From an uncultured cyanobacterium (GTDB lineage Bacteria > Cyanobacteriota > Cyanobacteriia > Cyanobacteriales > Nostocaceae), in NCBI GenBank assembly GCA_903848645.1, contig CAINGU010000060.1, positions 31,392 to 95,391 on the forward strand: a DNA stretch of 64,000 bases. The letters are read 5' to 3'. Below the pieces are notes generated by a model. That model worked only from the letters and a program-made list of their open reading frames with translations. It did not search any database and was not told the DNA's origin. The translations under genes and the position numbers were made by a program. Position 1 is the first letter of the stretch, and every line of letters begins with the position of its first letter. This document shows, one piece after another, positions 1 to 9,372 of the stretch.

Positions 1-227
1 TTGTCTGGTCTACAAGTAGTTTCCGTGCTATTTCGTAGTTCATACTTCTAACTAGTTTCCATTTTGTGTAAAAGTTACACTTAATCAATATATTAGAAGC
101 ATCTAGCCCAGGAAGGTTGCAATTTTTCCAAAAAAAGGGTAATAGGTAACAGTAAATAGTTTATTTTCCTGATTTTGCTGTTTAATTTGGGAAAAAACTC
201 AGTATCAATCCCCTATTCTCTAACTCT

Positions 228-425
228 ATGATTATTACCTTAATAGTAGCTTGGATAGTTTTTATCATTCTCTGGAAGTTAATCAAAACCACGATTAAAA
301 CCGCCATGATCTGCGCGGCTATAGTTGTGTTATTATACTTTGGCTTCGGTATTACTCCCCAAGATATTTGGCATCAATTTACCCAGCTTGCTCAAACCTT
401 CTCGCAAACACCAGCAAGGAAGTAG
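228..425 (+). CDS. Small hydrophobic membrane protein, unknown function
   Basis: 65 residues starting at an ATG. Two hydrophobic stretches are visible, roughly residues 2-16 and 26-43, separated by a short Lys/Thr-rich linker (KLIKTTIKT), followed by a polar Gln/Thr-rich tail. This predicts a one- or two-pass inner or thylakoid membrane protein. I do not recognise a named family, although small proteins of this shape are common in cyanobacteria. It stands alone, about 130 bases before the TnpB gene and with no obvious operon partner. Function unknown; the coding call rests on composition and a clean reading frame. Confidence 0.6.
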   Translation: MIITLIVAWIVFIILWKLIKTTIKTAMICAAIVVLLYFGFGITPQDIWHQFTQLAQTFSQTPARK

Positions 426-554
426 GGAGCAGGGGGCAGGGGGTTAATTAACAGTAGCTGAAAAGCTAACAATTACTACCAATTACTCACTATTATCCCA
501 GCCAAAGTCATCTGCTATTGTGACTATATTGGGATTTTGTTGTAAAATACCTTC

Positions 555-1721
555 ATGCTACTAGGATTCAAGACAGAACTAAAGGTAAGCAAGCAACAAA
601 GACTACTACTAGCACAACACGCAGGAATAGCCAGACACTCTTGGAATCAAGGATTAGCACTTTGTCAACAGGTAATAATACATAATCGGACAAACCCTGA
701 CGATAAAATTAAATTTCCCACAGCCATAGACTTACATAAATGGTTAGTAGCAGCAGTTAAATCTACCCATCCTTGGTATTATGAAGTATCTAAATGCGCT
801 CCTCAATACGCATTAAGACATTTATCAGATGCCTTTAAATCTTTTTTCAAGAAAGTTAAAGGGTTTCCTAACTTCAAAAAAAAAGGTAGACATGATTCTT
901 TTACAATAGAAGGTGCAATTCACATTGACGAGAAGAAGGTAAGAGTTCCTATAATTGGATGGTTAAAAACTTATGAGCTTTTACCTTTTGGATATAAACC
1001 GAAATCAGTCACAATTAGCAAACAAGCTGACAGATGGTTTATCTCTTGGAAAATAGAACTAGAAACCAATGAAACTCCTAAAAAACAAGAGTTTGTCGGA
1101 GTTGACTTAGGAATAAATCATCTAGCAATATTATCAACTGGAGAAATATTTGATGGCGCAAAAAGTTATAAGAGATATGAGTTTAAACTAGCAAGAATGC
1201 AATACTTGAATCGGCATAAACAAGTCGGTTCTAATAATTATAGAAAAGCCCAAATCCAAATAGCGAGACTACACCAAAAAATAGCTAATATCAGGAAAGA
1301 TACATTACACAAAATCACTACTTATATCAGCAAAAACCACGCGGTGATAGGGATAGAAGATTTGAATGTATCAGGAATGTTAGCTAATGGTAAGTTGTCT
1401 AAAGCTATAGCTGACATGGGTTTTTATGAGTTCCGTCGGCAGTTAGAATACAAAACTCAACTTTATGGTAGCAAGTTAGTCATTGTGGATAGATTTTATC
1501 CCAGTAGTAAAACTTGTTCTAGTTGTGGTGAGAAAAAATCATCTCTGTCACTGTCTCAACGAGTATTTACCTGTGAGATATGCGGTTTTGAATGTGATAG
1601 AGATGTAAATGCTGCGATTAACTTAGAAAAAGAAGCGGTCAGGTTGACCGTGTTAGCCTGTGGACTAGATAGTGCCGACACTTCTAGGATGAACCAGGAA
1701 GAAAAAGCTGGCTCTTATTAG
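555..1721 (+). CDS. tnpB: IS200/IS605-family TnpB, RNA-guided endonuclease (solo IS1341-type)
   Basis: 388-residue TnpB/OrfB. N-terminal part is a wedge/HTH-like region (HSWNQGL near residue 30). The RuvC-like core is complete: D184 in VGVDLGINHLA, E268 in IGIEDLNVSGM, and D350 in CDRDVNAAINLE. A four-Cys zinc finger (C321, C324, C340, C343) lies before the last motif. TnpB proteins of this family cut DNA guided by an RNA read from the element's right end, which overlaps the 3' end of the gene. No tnpA (Y1 transposase) is present beside it, so it is a solo element that would need TnpA in trans or is immobile. All catalytic residues are kept, so an active nuclease is plausible. The flanks (about 430-554 and 1722-1770) hold likely element ends but I could not fix them exactly. 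Confidence 0.93.
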   Translation: MLLGFKTELKVSKQQRLLLAQHAGIARHSWNQGLALCQQVIIHNRTNPDDKIKFPTAIDLHKWLVAAVKSTHPWYYEVSKCAPQYALRHLSDAFKSFFKKVKGFPNFKKKGRHDSFTIEGAIHIDEKKVRVPIIGWLKTYELLPFGYKPKSVTISKQADRWFISWKIELETNETPKKQEFVGVDLGINHLAILSTGEIFDGAKSYKRYEFKLARMQYLNRHKQVGSNNYRKAQIQIARLHQKIANIRKDTLHKITTYISKNHAVIGIEDLNVSGMLANGKLSKAIADMGFYEFRRQLEYKTQLYGSKLVIVDRFYPSSKTCSSCGEKKSSLSLSQRVFTCEICGFECDRDVNAAINLEKEAVRLTVLACGLDSADTSRMNQEEKAGSY

Positions 1722-1738
1722 CATTAGTTAGCTTTTTT
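1702..1738 (+). terminator. Inverted repeat at the 3' end of tnpB (element end hairpin or terminator)
   Basis: Arms AAAAAGCT (1702-1709) and AGCTTTTT (1730-1737) flank the tnpB stop codon, and the second arm runs into a T tract. In IS605-type elements the right end carries a subterminal hairpin and the guide RNA region, so this may be an element end, a terminator, or both. Confidence 0.45.
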
Positions 1739-1777
1739 GGATCGGCAAAAAGAATTTTTCCAATCACCAATCACCAA

Positions 1778-2278
1778 TTACCCAACTTTCCCAGATCCTG
1801 AAATCTTCGCCAAAGCATCTTGAACCGCTGGTGGTAACTGCCGCATAATTTTCCCCTTTTCCCGATCTAAAGCCACTAACGTCACCTGAGCAGTAATATA
1901 TAAATCCTGAGTATCAGGAGCAATAATTTTATAATCCCAGTTCATTCGCACTCCTGTTACCTCAGCCATGCGTGTTCTTACTAGGACTGACATCCCTAAC
2001 TTAACCGACCGATGATAACGAATTGACAATTCCACCACAGGCAAATCACAACCTAAAGCCACTAAATCAGCGAATTCAATGCCAATAGAGCGCAAACATT
2101 CTACTCGTGCTTCCTCCATCCAAGTTACATAAGTGCCGTGCCAAACAATACCTGCATAGTCCGTGTGGTGAGGTTGCGCCCTAACTGGATATTCAAACCA
2201 ATTTTCAAATGCAACATTAGTGACACTCTCAATGGCGCTAGTTGGTGGTAGTTGGGGTTGATTTGTATCTTCAGACAT
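1778..2278 (-). CDS. Acyl-CoA thioesterase, hotdog fold (4-hydroxybenzoyl-CoA thioesterase family)
   Basis: 166 residues, ATG start. The central segment FPVRAQPHHTDYAGIVWHGTYVTWMEEAR matches the 4HBT-type hotdog signature in which the Asp of (H/T)DYAG is catalytic and WHGTY..W.EEAR is the long central helix (written here with gaps: HTDYAG, then WHGTYVTWMEEAR). The rest has the expected strands, such as YHRSVKLGMSVLVRTRM and ITAQVTLVALD. Family members hydrolyse acyl-CoA thioesters; in cyanobacteria such genes are candidates for 1,4-dihydroxy-2-naphthoyl-CoA hydrolase or general acyl-CoA thioesterase. It is monocistronic and divergent from pepA. Fold call is firm, the exact substrate is not. 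Confidence 0.82.
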   Translation of the reverse strand: MSEDTNQPQLPPTSAIESVTNVAFENWFEYPVRAQPHHTDYAGIVWHGTYVTWMEEARVECLRSIGIEFADLVALGCDLPVVELSIRYHRSVKLGMSVLVRTRMAEVTGVRMNWDYKIIAPDTQDLYITAQVTLVALDREKGKIMRQLPPAVQDALAKISGSGKVG

Positions 2279-2452
2279 ATTAATAATTTTTTGAGTAACA
2301 GACTAGTAAAAAACCGATAAAACTTTGTAAATTAGATATTCGTAAACCATTCCTAATTCTACCAGATTATCAAGACGTTGCACAAAACGCCCATGATTCC
2401 CAAAATTTGAGCAATACTGGTACAAGAAGCAAGATAAACAGAACTTACAAAA

Positions 2453-3925
2453 ATGACGATTCAACCTACAAATACAGCATTATTAGATTGGACTGGGGAT
2501 ACTTTAGCCGTTGGTTTATTTGAAGACGCAGTCGAGTTAACGGGTGATCTTGCCAGCTTAAATAATAAATGTGCGGGAATTGTCCAAGAAATAATTGCCG
2601 AAGAAGAATTTACAGGTAAGGCAAATAGCACCATCGTCATGCGCTTAGGTGCTACCCATGGCGTGCGGAAGCTGATTTTGGTGGGTTTGGGGAAACTAGA
2701 CGCGCTAAAATTGGAAAATTTACGCCGGGTTGCGGCTACTGTAGCCCGAACCGCTAAAAAGCAAAAAACCAAAACCCTGGGAATTAGTTTACCACTGTGG
2801 AACAATGACCCAGCCGCCACAGCCCAAGCATTGACTGAAGGCATAGAACTAGCACTTTACCAAGATATTCGCTTTAAATCTGAGCCAGAAGATAAAAATC
2901 CCCAGATCGAAACCATTGATTTACTCGGTTTAGCTGGACAAGAAGCCGCTATTGCCCGCGCCAATCAAATTGTTTCCGGTGTAATTTTAGCTAGACAGTT
3001 AGTAGCAGCCCCAGCTAACGCCGTTACACCAATCACTATGGCAGAAACTGCCCAAGCGATCGCTCATGAACATGGGTTAGAACTGGAAATTCTCGAACAG
3101 GAAGAATGCGAAAAACTCGGCATGGGGGCATTTTTAGGAGTTGCCCAAGCTTCCGAATTACCACCTAAATTCATTCATCTTACCTACAAACCAGCCACCA
3201 CACCGAGACGGAAACTGGCAATTATTGGTAAGGGTTTAACCTTTGATTCTGGTGGTTTGAACATTAAAGGCGCTGGTAGCGGCATTGAAACCATGAAAAT
3301 TGACATGGGTGGTGCAGCCGCAACTTTAGGCGCTGCTAAAGCTATCGGCCAATTAAAACCAGATGTAGAGGTTCACTTTATCTCCGCAGTCACCGAAAAC
3401 ATGATTAGCGGTCGCGCTATGCACCCAGGAGACATCTTAACCGCATCAAATGGCAAAACAATCGAAGTTAACAATACCGATGCTGAAGGGCGGTTAACCT
3501 TGGCTGATGCCTTGGTCTATGCTGATAAATTGGGTGTGGAAGCGATCATTGATTTAGCTACCCTTACAGGTGCTTGTGTGGTAGCGTTGGGTGAAGATAT
3601 CGCTGGTTTATTTACACCAGATGACGCTGTGGCTTCCCAACTGCAAACAGCCGCAGACAATGCCGGTGAGAAAATTTGGCGGCTACCTATGGAAGACAAA
3701 TATTTTGACGGGTTGAAATCGGGTATTGCCGACATGAAAAATACAGGGCCCCGTTATGGCGGTTCTATTACTGCGGCTTTGTTCCTCAAACAGTTTGTTA
3801 AGGATACCCCTTGGGCGCATTTAGATATTGCAGGCCCTGTATGGGCTGACAAGGAAAATGGCTACAACGGTGCAGGGGCAACTGGTTTTGGTGTGAGAAC
3901 CTTAGTTAATTGGGTGTTGAGTTAG
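2453..3925 (+). CDS. pepA: Leucyl aminopeptidase (M17), cytosol aminopeptidase
   Basis: 490 residues, normal length for PepA. The C-terminal catalytic domain carries the metal-binding sequences [15 protein letters not shown] and the family signature NNTDAEGRL, with K and D/E ligands for two metals; METMK-like KIDMGGAA follows. The N-terminal domain is the less conserved macro-like region. It removes N-terminal residues from peptides in the cytosol and forms hexamers; some relatives also bind DNA. Monocistronic: divergent from the thioesterase, and followed at once by a strong 33-nt hairpin at 3975-4007 that separates it from the convergent MATE gene. Confidence 0.96.
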   Translation: MTIQPTNTALLDWTGDTLAVGLFEDAVELTGDLASLNNKCAGIVQEIIAEEEFTGKANSTIVMRLGATHGVRKLILVGLGKLDALKLENLRRVAATVARTAKKQKTKTLGISLPLWNNDPAATAQALTEGIELALYQDIRFKSEPEDKNPQIETIDLLGLAGQEAAIARANQIVSGVILARQLVAAPANAVTPITMAETAQAIAHEHGLELEILEQEECEKLGMGAFLGVAQASELPPKFIHLTYKPATTPRRKLAIIGKGLTFDSGGLNIKGAGSGIETMKIDMGGAAATLGAAKAIGQLKPDVEVHFISAVTENMISGRAMHPGDILTASNGKTIEVNNTDAEGRLTLADALVYADKLGVEAIIDLATLTGACVVALGEDIAGLFTPDDAVASQLQTAADNAGEKIWRLPMEDKYFDGLKSGIADMKNTGPRYGGSITAALFLKQFVKDTPWAHLDIAGPVWADKENGYNGAGATGFGVRTLVNWVLS

Positions 3926-3974
3926 TTTAATTTCACCTCAACAGGGCGCGGTTTCCTCTAATCCAGACAAGACA

Positions 3975-4007
3975 AGATGCCCGACTTCTTCGAGAAGTCG
4001 GGCATCT
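3975..4007. terminator. 33-nt perfect palindrome, copy 1 (bidirectional terminator-like repeat)
   Basis: Arms of 15 nt, AGATGCCCGACTTCT and its exact complement, with a 3-nt loop TCG. It lies between the convergent pepA and MATE genes and is followed on the plus strand by a short A-rich run. Three more copies are at 32262-32294, 50235-50267 and 59186-59218. Confidence 0.8.
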
Positions 4008-4031
4008 GAAAAAACAAATGGGAGTCCTATG

Positions 4032-5387
4032 TTAACTGGAAATTAATGGCTGATTTTCTAAACTTTTATCTTTCAATGTTCCGGGTACAGATACACCTAA
4101 TAAAAGCATATTACTTGTCATATAAGACAATAAAGTAGACCACAATAAATGATTATTATGAAAATACCAAGCTGCAATTAGTAAGGGTATAAAACCCACT
4201 ACAAAAGATAATAATACCGTATTACGTAAAGTTGCCCCTTCCTTTAAGCCAATAAAATAACCTTCTAGCATAAAAGTAATGGCAGTAATTACTAAAATAG
4301 GAAGTAACCAAATGGTATATTGGTTGATATCTTGATTTACTTCTATATGATTGGTTAATAATCCAAATACCTGATCAGGAAAGAAAATAGATGTCCCGGC
4401 AAAACCTAAGGCAATCACCACACTCGTAACTAAAGAAACTATTAATAAAGGGATGATCTGTTGAGTATTACCTTTGCTTTTAAAATTACCTGTCAGGGTT
4501 TGCATTGTTACCCCTACCCCTTGAATTGTGAACTGACTTAAAAGCGCAATTTGGAGTAATAAACCATTTTGTGCTAACACAGTTGTTCCCATTGTTGCAC
4601 TTAAATTAGTAAAAATAGAATAAACAGAAATTAATACTAAAAACCGGATCAAGATATTACCTTTTAAAGCAAAAGTTTCTTTCAAAGCTACCCAATCAAA
4701 TAATTCCTGAATAGCTGCTGGTACAGCTTGCCAAGGAATAGTAAAAAACATCCATATTAAACCCACGATTAAAGCTAAATACTGGCTTAATGCTGTTGCT
4801 AATCCTGCTCCTGCACTTGCCCAACCCCATTTAGAAATCATCAAATAATCTAACAATACATTAGAACCATTACCGACAATTGACATTAATAGCATCACCC
4901 AATTCATTTCTCTACCTAAAAACCAACCAAATAAAACAAAATTGAGTAGTACCGCCGGTGCGCCCCAAATTCGCGCATAAAAATATTCAACTCCAGCGGA
5001 TTCAATATCTGAAGAACCACTCAAAATCAAAAAACCAATTTTTTGTAAAGGATATTGCAATAAAACAATAATTAAACCCACTATTAAAGCAATTAAACCA
5101 CTGCGTAAACCAGCTAAAACTACTGCTTTATCATCATTTTCACCAACAGCTTGAGCAGTCATAGCATTAGTGCTAGAACGCATGAATTTTAAGACTCGAT
5201 AAAGATAATCAAACAGAATAGTTGCTAAAATTACTCCTGCTAAATGTCGAATATCTGTTAAATGCCCTAAAAAAGCAATATCTACCACACCAGCCAAAGG
5301 AACCATCATATTTGCAAGAACACTGATGCTTGCCAGTCGGTAAAATCTGCCTAAAAAATTGTAGTTACTGGGGACTGTAAAACTCAT
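4032..5387 (-). CDS. MATE family efflux transporter (DinF-like)
   Basis: 451 residues, almost wholly hydrophobic with about twelve membrane helices. The N-terminal part contains the MATE-type sequence ISVLANMMVPLAGVVDIAFLGHL (shown here in part: PLAGVVDIAFLG), and a related repeat occurs in the second half around QFTIQGVGVTMQTLTG. MATE proteins export organic cations or drugs in exchange for Na+ or H+ across the plasma membrane; the DinF branch is the closest by general look. The substrate cannot be read from sequence. Single gene, ATG start, convergent with pepA and divergent from plsX across about 300 bases. Confidence 0.88.
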   Translation of the reverse strand: MSFTVPSNYNFLGRFYRLASISVLANMMVPLAGVVDIAFLGHLTDIRHLAGVILATILFDYLYRVLKFMRSSTNAMTAQAVGENDDKAVVLAGLRSGLIALIVGLIIVLLQYPLQKIGFLILSGSSDIESAGVEYFYARIWGAPAVLLNFVLFGWFLGREMNWVMLLMSIVGNGSNVLLDYLMISKWGWASAGAGLATALSQYLALIVGLIWMFFTIPWQAVPAAIQELFDWVALKETFALKGNILIRFLVLISVYSIFTNLSATMGTTVLAQNGLLLQIALLSQFTIQGVGVTMQTLTGNFKSKGNTQQIIPLLIVSLVTSVVIALGFAGTSIFFPDQVFGLLTNHIEVNQDINQYTIWLLPILVITAITFMLEGYFIGLKEGATLRNTVLLSFVVGFIPLLIAAWYFHNNHLLWSTLLSYMTSNMLLLGVSVPGTLKDKSLENQPLISS

Positions 5388-5684
5388 GTTGTTATTTCGT
5401 CTGCTGTAATTCTAGTTTATTATAGTTATTGACAGGCGGAATTTAAGCCCATACTTGTATGTTAAGGGGAAAAAAGCAGAAAAAGCTTTAACCTGAACCG
5501 TTTCCTAGCCCAAGTTAAAATTTATACTTGCTTAATCGAAATATTAATATAATTCAATTAATTTAAGCTCTTATGATTCCCTTAGTTGCAGAAAAAATAG
5601 ATTTTCTTATGCTTTTTTGAGAATTCTGAATTTTTAAGGATGGCAATCTGATAAAATTTGTAAGGTTTCTATAAGCTCTGAGCA

Positions 5685-6710
5685 ATGGGATCGACTGGTG
5701 TAAGGATCGCAATTGACGCAATGGGGGGAGATCATGCACCCGCTGAAATCGTCGCCGGCGCACTGCGGGCGCGAGAAGAATTGGGTGTAAAAATATTACT
5801 GGTTGGAGATCCCCAACAAATTGAGGCTGTAATGCCGCCAAAGACAACTATGGCGGATTTAGAGATTGTTCCTGCCGAGGAAGTGATCGCTATGGATGAA
5901 GAGCCTCTCAACGCAGTTAGACGTAAGCGGAAATCTTCCATCAACATAGCGATGGATTTAGTCAAAAATAACCAAGCAGATGCTGTATTTTCTGCTGGAC
6001 ACTCTGGGGCAGCGATGGCTTCAGCTTTGCTACGTTTAGGCAGATTACCGGGAATTGACCGCCCAGCAATTGGTACAGTATTCCCCACCATCAAAGCCGG
6101 CAAACCAGTCATGATCCTGGATGTCGGTGCTAATGTAGACTGTCGCCCTAAATTTTTAGAGCAGTTTGCAGTCATGGGTTCAATTTACAGTCAGTATGTT
6201 TTGGGAACAGAAAATCCCAAAATAGGTTTATTGAATATTGGCGAAGAAGATACTAAAGGTAACGAAGTAGTTCTCCGCGCCCACCAACTGTTACGGGAAA
6301 ATACTCAAATTAATTTTACTGGTAATGCTGAAGGGCGTGATGTATTATCCGGTGAATTTGATGTGATTGTTTGCGACGGCTTTGTGGGTAATATCTTATT
6401 AAAATTTGCTGAAGCAGTCGGAGGCGTAATTCTGCAAATTCTCCGAGAAGAATTACCCCAAGGGCTACATGGTCAAATCGGTACAGCGATTTTAAAACCC
6501 AACCTAAAGCGCGTTAAACAGCGTATGGATCACGCTGAACATGGAGGTGCTTTACTTTTAGGTGTTAGCGGCATTTGTTTTATTGGTCATGGGAGTTCCC
6601 AAGCACCATCTATTTTTAGTGCCATTCGTATGGCCAAAGAAGCTGTAGATAATCAGGTGTTAGCAAGACTTCAATCCCAATATCAAATTCTCCAAAATGA
6701 AAGTAGTTAA
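5685..6710 (+). CDS. plsX: Phosphate acyltransferase PlsX
   Basis: 341 residues, usual length. Starts VRIAIDAMGGDHAP, the hallmark N-terminus of PlsX, and has DVGANVDCRP and LLNIGEE further on, then the C-terminal HAEHGGALLLGV. PlsX makes acyl-phosphate from acyl-ACP, feeding PlsY in phosphatidic acid synthesis, as a soluble enzyme close to the membrane. First gene of the plsX-fabH-fabD-plsC cluster; fabH follows after about 200 bases of repeat-containing spacer, so it may be in the same transcript. ATG at 5685 is the only start that keeps the conserved N-terminus. Confidence 0.97.
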   Translation: MGSTGVRIAIDAMGGDHAPAEIVAGALRAREELGVKILLVGDPQQIEAVMPPKTTMADLEIVPAEEVIAMDEEPLNAVRRKRKSSINIAMDLVKNNQADAVFSAGHSGAAMASALLRLGRLPGIDRPAIGTVFPTIKAGKPVMILDVGANVDCRPKFLEQFAVMGSIYSQYVLGTENPKIGLLNIGEEDTKGNEVVLRAHQLLRENTQINFTGNAEGRDVLSGEFDVIVCDGFVGNILLKFAEAVGGVILQILREELPQGLHGQIGTAILKPNLKRVKQRMDHAEHGGALLLGVSGICFIGHGSSQAPSIFSAIRMAKEAVDNQVLARLQSQYQILQNESS

Positions 6711-6873
6711 CTATTGCTTTTGAAAATGGAGATCCTCCGCTAACAACCATTTGTCATTTGTCATCCGATTTTAGATTTCGGATTTTAGATTTATAACTAC
6801 GACTTTTTATGAATCTAAAATTCCTAATCTCAAATTGGGATTGTCATTGGTACTCGTTATTAATGCTTACAAA

Positions 6874-6915
6874 CAAGACAACTGACAATTAACAAATGAC
6901 AATTGACAATTGAGG
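6874..6915. repeat. Heptameric short tandem repeat (STRR) just upstream of fabH
   Basis: Degenerate units with consensus A(C/T)TGACA or ATTAACA, about six units long. It runs to within a few bases of the probable fabH ribosome binding site. Similar arrays occur at 7964-7998 and 19285-19326, typical of Nostocales genomes. Confidence 0.7.
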
Positions 6916-6926
6916 AAAAAAAAGAA

Positions 6927-7928
6927 GTGCAAAATTTTTTTAACAGTGGCATAGCAATTACAGGCAGTGGTTCAGCAGTCCCCGCAACGATTTTACATAA
7001 CCAAGAATTAACTCAATTGGTGGAAACATCAGATGAGTGGATTAGTTCAAGAACAGGGATTCGTCAAAGACGGTTAGCATTGCCTCCTGACTCCCTGACA
7101 TCACTAGCCACCGCTGCGAGTCAACAGGCAATTGAAGCAGCAGGCATTACCGCAGCAGATATTGACTTGATCTTGCTGGCCACCTCCACCCCTGATGATT
7201 TGTTTGGCACTGCTTGCCGGGTTCAAGGTGAATTAGGCGCTATCAAAGCAGTCGCCTTTGACTTAACCGCAGCCTGTTCTGGCTTTGTCTTTGGTTTAGT
7301 CACAGCGGCACAATACATCAGAACAGGTGTTTATCAAAATGTACTCTTAATTGGGGCAGATATCCTCTCCCGCTGGGTAGATTGGCAGGATAGACGCAGT
7401 TGTGTATTGTTTGGTGATGGGGCTGGGGCAGTGGTATTACAGGCTAATAAAAGCGATCGCTTATTAGGATTTGCCCTCAAAAGCGACGGTTCTCAAAACC
7501 ATTATCTCAACCTGGCCTATCAAGCTTCTACCACAGAACTGACACCAGATATTCATGTACCTACGGGCAAATATCACCCCATTACCATGAACGGTAAAGA
7601 AGTCTACCGTTTTGCTGTGCAAAAAGTTCCAGAAGTGATAGACAAAGCCCTGTTTGCAGCTAATCTCAAAGTTGAAAACATAGATTGGCTGGTATTACAT
7701 CAAGCAAATCAAAGGATTATCAACTCCGTTGCTGAACGCTTAGAAATTCCCGAACATAAAGTTATCAGCAATGTCGCCGACTATGGTAACACCTCCGCCG
7801 CATCTATTCCCCTGGCATTAGATGAAGCAGTGCGAGCCGGGAAAATTCAACCCAATGATATTATTGCTACATCTGGTTTTGGTGCCGGTCTTTCCTGGGG
7901 TGCAGCCATTTTCAAATGGGGAAGATAG
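6927..7928 (+). CDS. fabH: 3-oxoacyl-ACP synthase III (KAS III)
   Basis: 333 residues from a GTG start at 6927, chosen because a TGAGGA ribosome binding site lies 10 bases upstream and because homologues begin close to the GIAITGSG motif; an in-frame TTG at 6903 lies within the repeat array and is less likely. Catalytic Cys117 sits in LTAACSGF, His in VLHQANQRI, and Asn in YGNTSAAS, giving the full Cys-His-Asn triad. FabH condenses acetyl-CoA with malonyl-ACP and so starts type II fatty acid synthesis in the cytosol. It lies between plsX and fabD in the same direction. Confidence 0.96.
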   Translation: MQNFFNSGIAITGSGSAVPATILHNQELTQLVETSDEWISSRTGIRQRRLALPPDSLTSLATAASQQAIEAAGITAADIDLILLATSTPDDLFGTACRVQGELGAIKAVAFDLTAACSGFVFGLVTAAQYIRTGVYQNVLLIGADILSRWVDWQDRRSCVLFGDGAGAVVLQANKSDRLLGFALKSDGSQNHYLNLAYQASTTELTPDIHVPTGKYHPITMNGKEVYRFAVQKVPEVIDKALFAANLKVENIDWLVLHQANQRIINSVAERLEIPEHKVISNVADYGNTSAASIPLALDEAVRAGKIQPNDIIATSGFGAGLSWGAAIFKWGR

Positions 7929-7963
7929 ACAATTAAAAAGTCAAAATTAAAAAATTAATAACA

Positions 7964-7998
7964 CTTGACAACTAACAACTGACAACTGACAACTAACA
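7964..7998. repeat. Heptameric short tandem repeat abutting the fabD start codon
   Basis: Five successive 7-nt units of the form AC(T)(G/A)ACA (CTTGACA, ACTAACA, ACTGACA, ACTGACA, ACTAACA). The fabD ATG begins two bases after the array, which leaves no room for a Shine-Dalgarno site. Confidence 0.8.
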
Positions 7999-7999
7999 A

Positions 8000-8881
8000 A
8001 TGACTAAAACTGCATGGGTGTTTCCCGGACAAGGTTCTCAAGCATTGGGAATGGGAATAGACTTGTTAAATCTACCACTTGCCAAAGAAAAATTTATTCA
8101 AGCTGAGGAAATTTTGGGCTGGTCTGTCACAGATATCTGTCAAAGTGATATTGATACCTTATCACGCACAATTTACACCCAGCCGAGTTTATATGTAATC
8201 GAAAGTATTATTGCTGATATATTGCGGTCAAAAGGACAGCAACCGGATATGGTTGCAGGTCATAGCTTAGGCGAATATATAGCCCTTTATGTGGCTGGTG
8301 TGTTTGAATGGTCGGCTGGGTTACACTTGGTAAAACGACGGGCAGAACTAATGGATAGCGCTGCGGGTGGCATGATGGCCGCATTAATGAATTTTGACAG
8401 AGAAGAATTAGAAACAGTCATTAGTGCCACACCTAATGTAGTTTTAGCAAATGATAACAGTCCTGCCCAAGTGGTAATTTCTGGAACTCCTGAAGCTGTA
8501 CAGGCTGTCATGTCTCAAGTTAAAGCCAAACGGGCTATTCCCTTAAAAGTTTCAGGAGCATTTCATTCCCATTTAATGAAAGCAGCCGCAATGGAATTTC
8601 AAGAAGTTCTAGACTCAGTGATTTTTCAGTCAGCAAATGTCCCAGTTTTGTCTAATGTAGATCCAATTCCCGCAGTCGAAGCGGAAACTTTAAAACAGCG
8701 TCTTTCTCAACAAATGACAGGTTCTGTCCGCTGGCGAGAAATTTGTTTGCAATTAGCAGAAAATGGGATTGAGAAAGTTGTAGAAATTGGTCCTGGTAAC
8801 GTATTAACAGGTTTAATTAAACGGACTGCTCCTAGTTTAATTTTACAAAATATTCGTAATGCGGCTGAGTTACCTGAATAA
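8000..8881 (+). CDS. fabD: Malonyl-CoA:ACP transacylase
   Basis: 293 residues, normal length. Begins WVFPGQGSQALGMG, the FabD oxyanion-loop motif, and has the nucleophile Ser89 in GHSLGEY; the catalytic His is in SGAFHSHLM. It loads malonate on acyl carrier protein for FabH and the elongating enzymes. Directly downstream of fabH with a 71-base gap made largely of STRR units, so translation starts without a visible Shine-Dalgarno sequence. Part of the fatty acid initiation cluster. Confidence 0.97.
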   Translation: MTKTAWVFPGQGSQALGMGIDLLNLPLAKEKFIQAEEILGWSVTDICQSDIDTLSRTIYTQPSLYVIESIIADILRSKGQQPDMVAGHSLGEYIALYVAGVFEWSAGLHLVKRRAELMDSAAGGMMAALMNFDREELETVISATPNVVLANDNSPAQVVISGTPEAVQAVMSQVKAKRAIPLKVSGAFHSHLMKAAAMEFQEVLDSVIFQSANVPVLSNVDPIPAVEAETLKQRLSQQMTGSVRWREICLQLAENGIEKVVEIGPGNVLTGLIKRTAPSLILQNIRNAAELPE

Positions 8882-8970
8882 GTGATTTCGCTTTCTCCAT
8901 AGAAAATTTAAAAAGTAATGATTTGGTCAGACTGAGAAAAAAGAACTTCCTTAACCACCAGGAATAAATA

Positions 8971-9372
8971 ATGCAACTACTTACAAAGGTTCGCAAGCGT
9001 TCCCTCCTTTCTCTGGCTATTATTCTTCCCATAGGACTTTTATATAGCCACTATCGCTATTCTACTTGGTGGTTAAACCAAGAGGTAGGAGGGATTTTCT
9101 ACGAGATATTTTGGTGCTTGTTTGCCTTTCTATTTATTCCCACTCAGCGAGCAGTTTGGCAAATTCCTGTATGGGTATTGGTAATTACTTGTTTGTTAGA
9201 GTTTATGCAATTGTGGCATCCACCATTTCTAAATTGGGTACGTTCATTTTGGTGGGGAAAAATGTTAATCGGTACTGTCTTCACTTGGGCGGATTTTCCC
9301 TATTATTTCATGGGGAGTGGGTTAGGATGGTTGTGGTTGCGGCTGATAGTTCCCAAAGCAAAGCTCAAATAA
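8971..9372 (+). CDS. DUF2809 family membrane protein
   Basis: 133 residues with about four hydrophobic segments and many Trp residues (WWLNQEVGGIFYEIFWCLFAF shown in part: GGIFYEIFW; then LEFMQLWHPPFLN). The E(F)xQLW motif and overall length match the DUF2809 family of small integral membrane proteins; function unknown. It lies between fabD and plsC in the same direction, so it may be co-transcribed with the lipid genes, but the gaps (89 and over 180 bases) are wide. A role in lipid metabolism is only suggested by position. Confidence 0.75.
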   Translation: MQLLTKVRKRSLLSLAIILPIGLLYSHYRYSTWWLNQEVGGIFYEIFWCLFAFLFIPTQRAVWQIPVWVLVITCLLEFMQLWHPPFLNWVRSFWWGKMLIGTVFTWADFPYYFMGSGLGWLWLRLIVPKAKLK

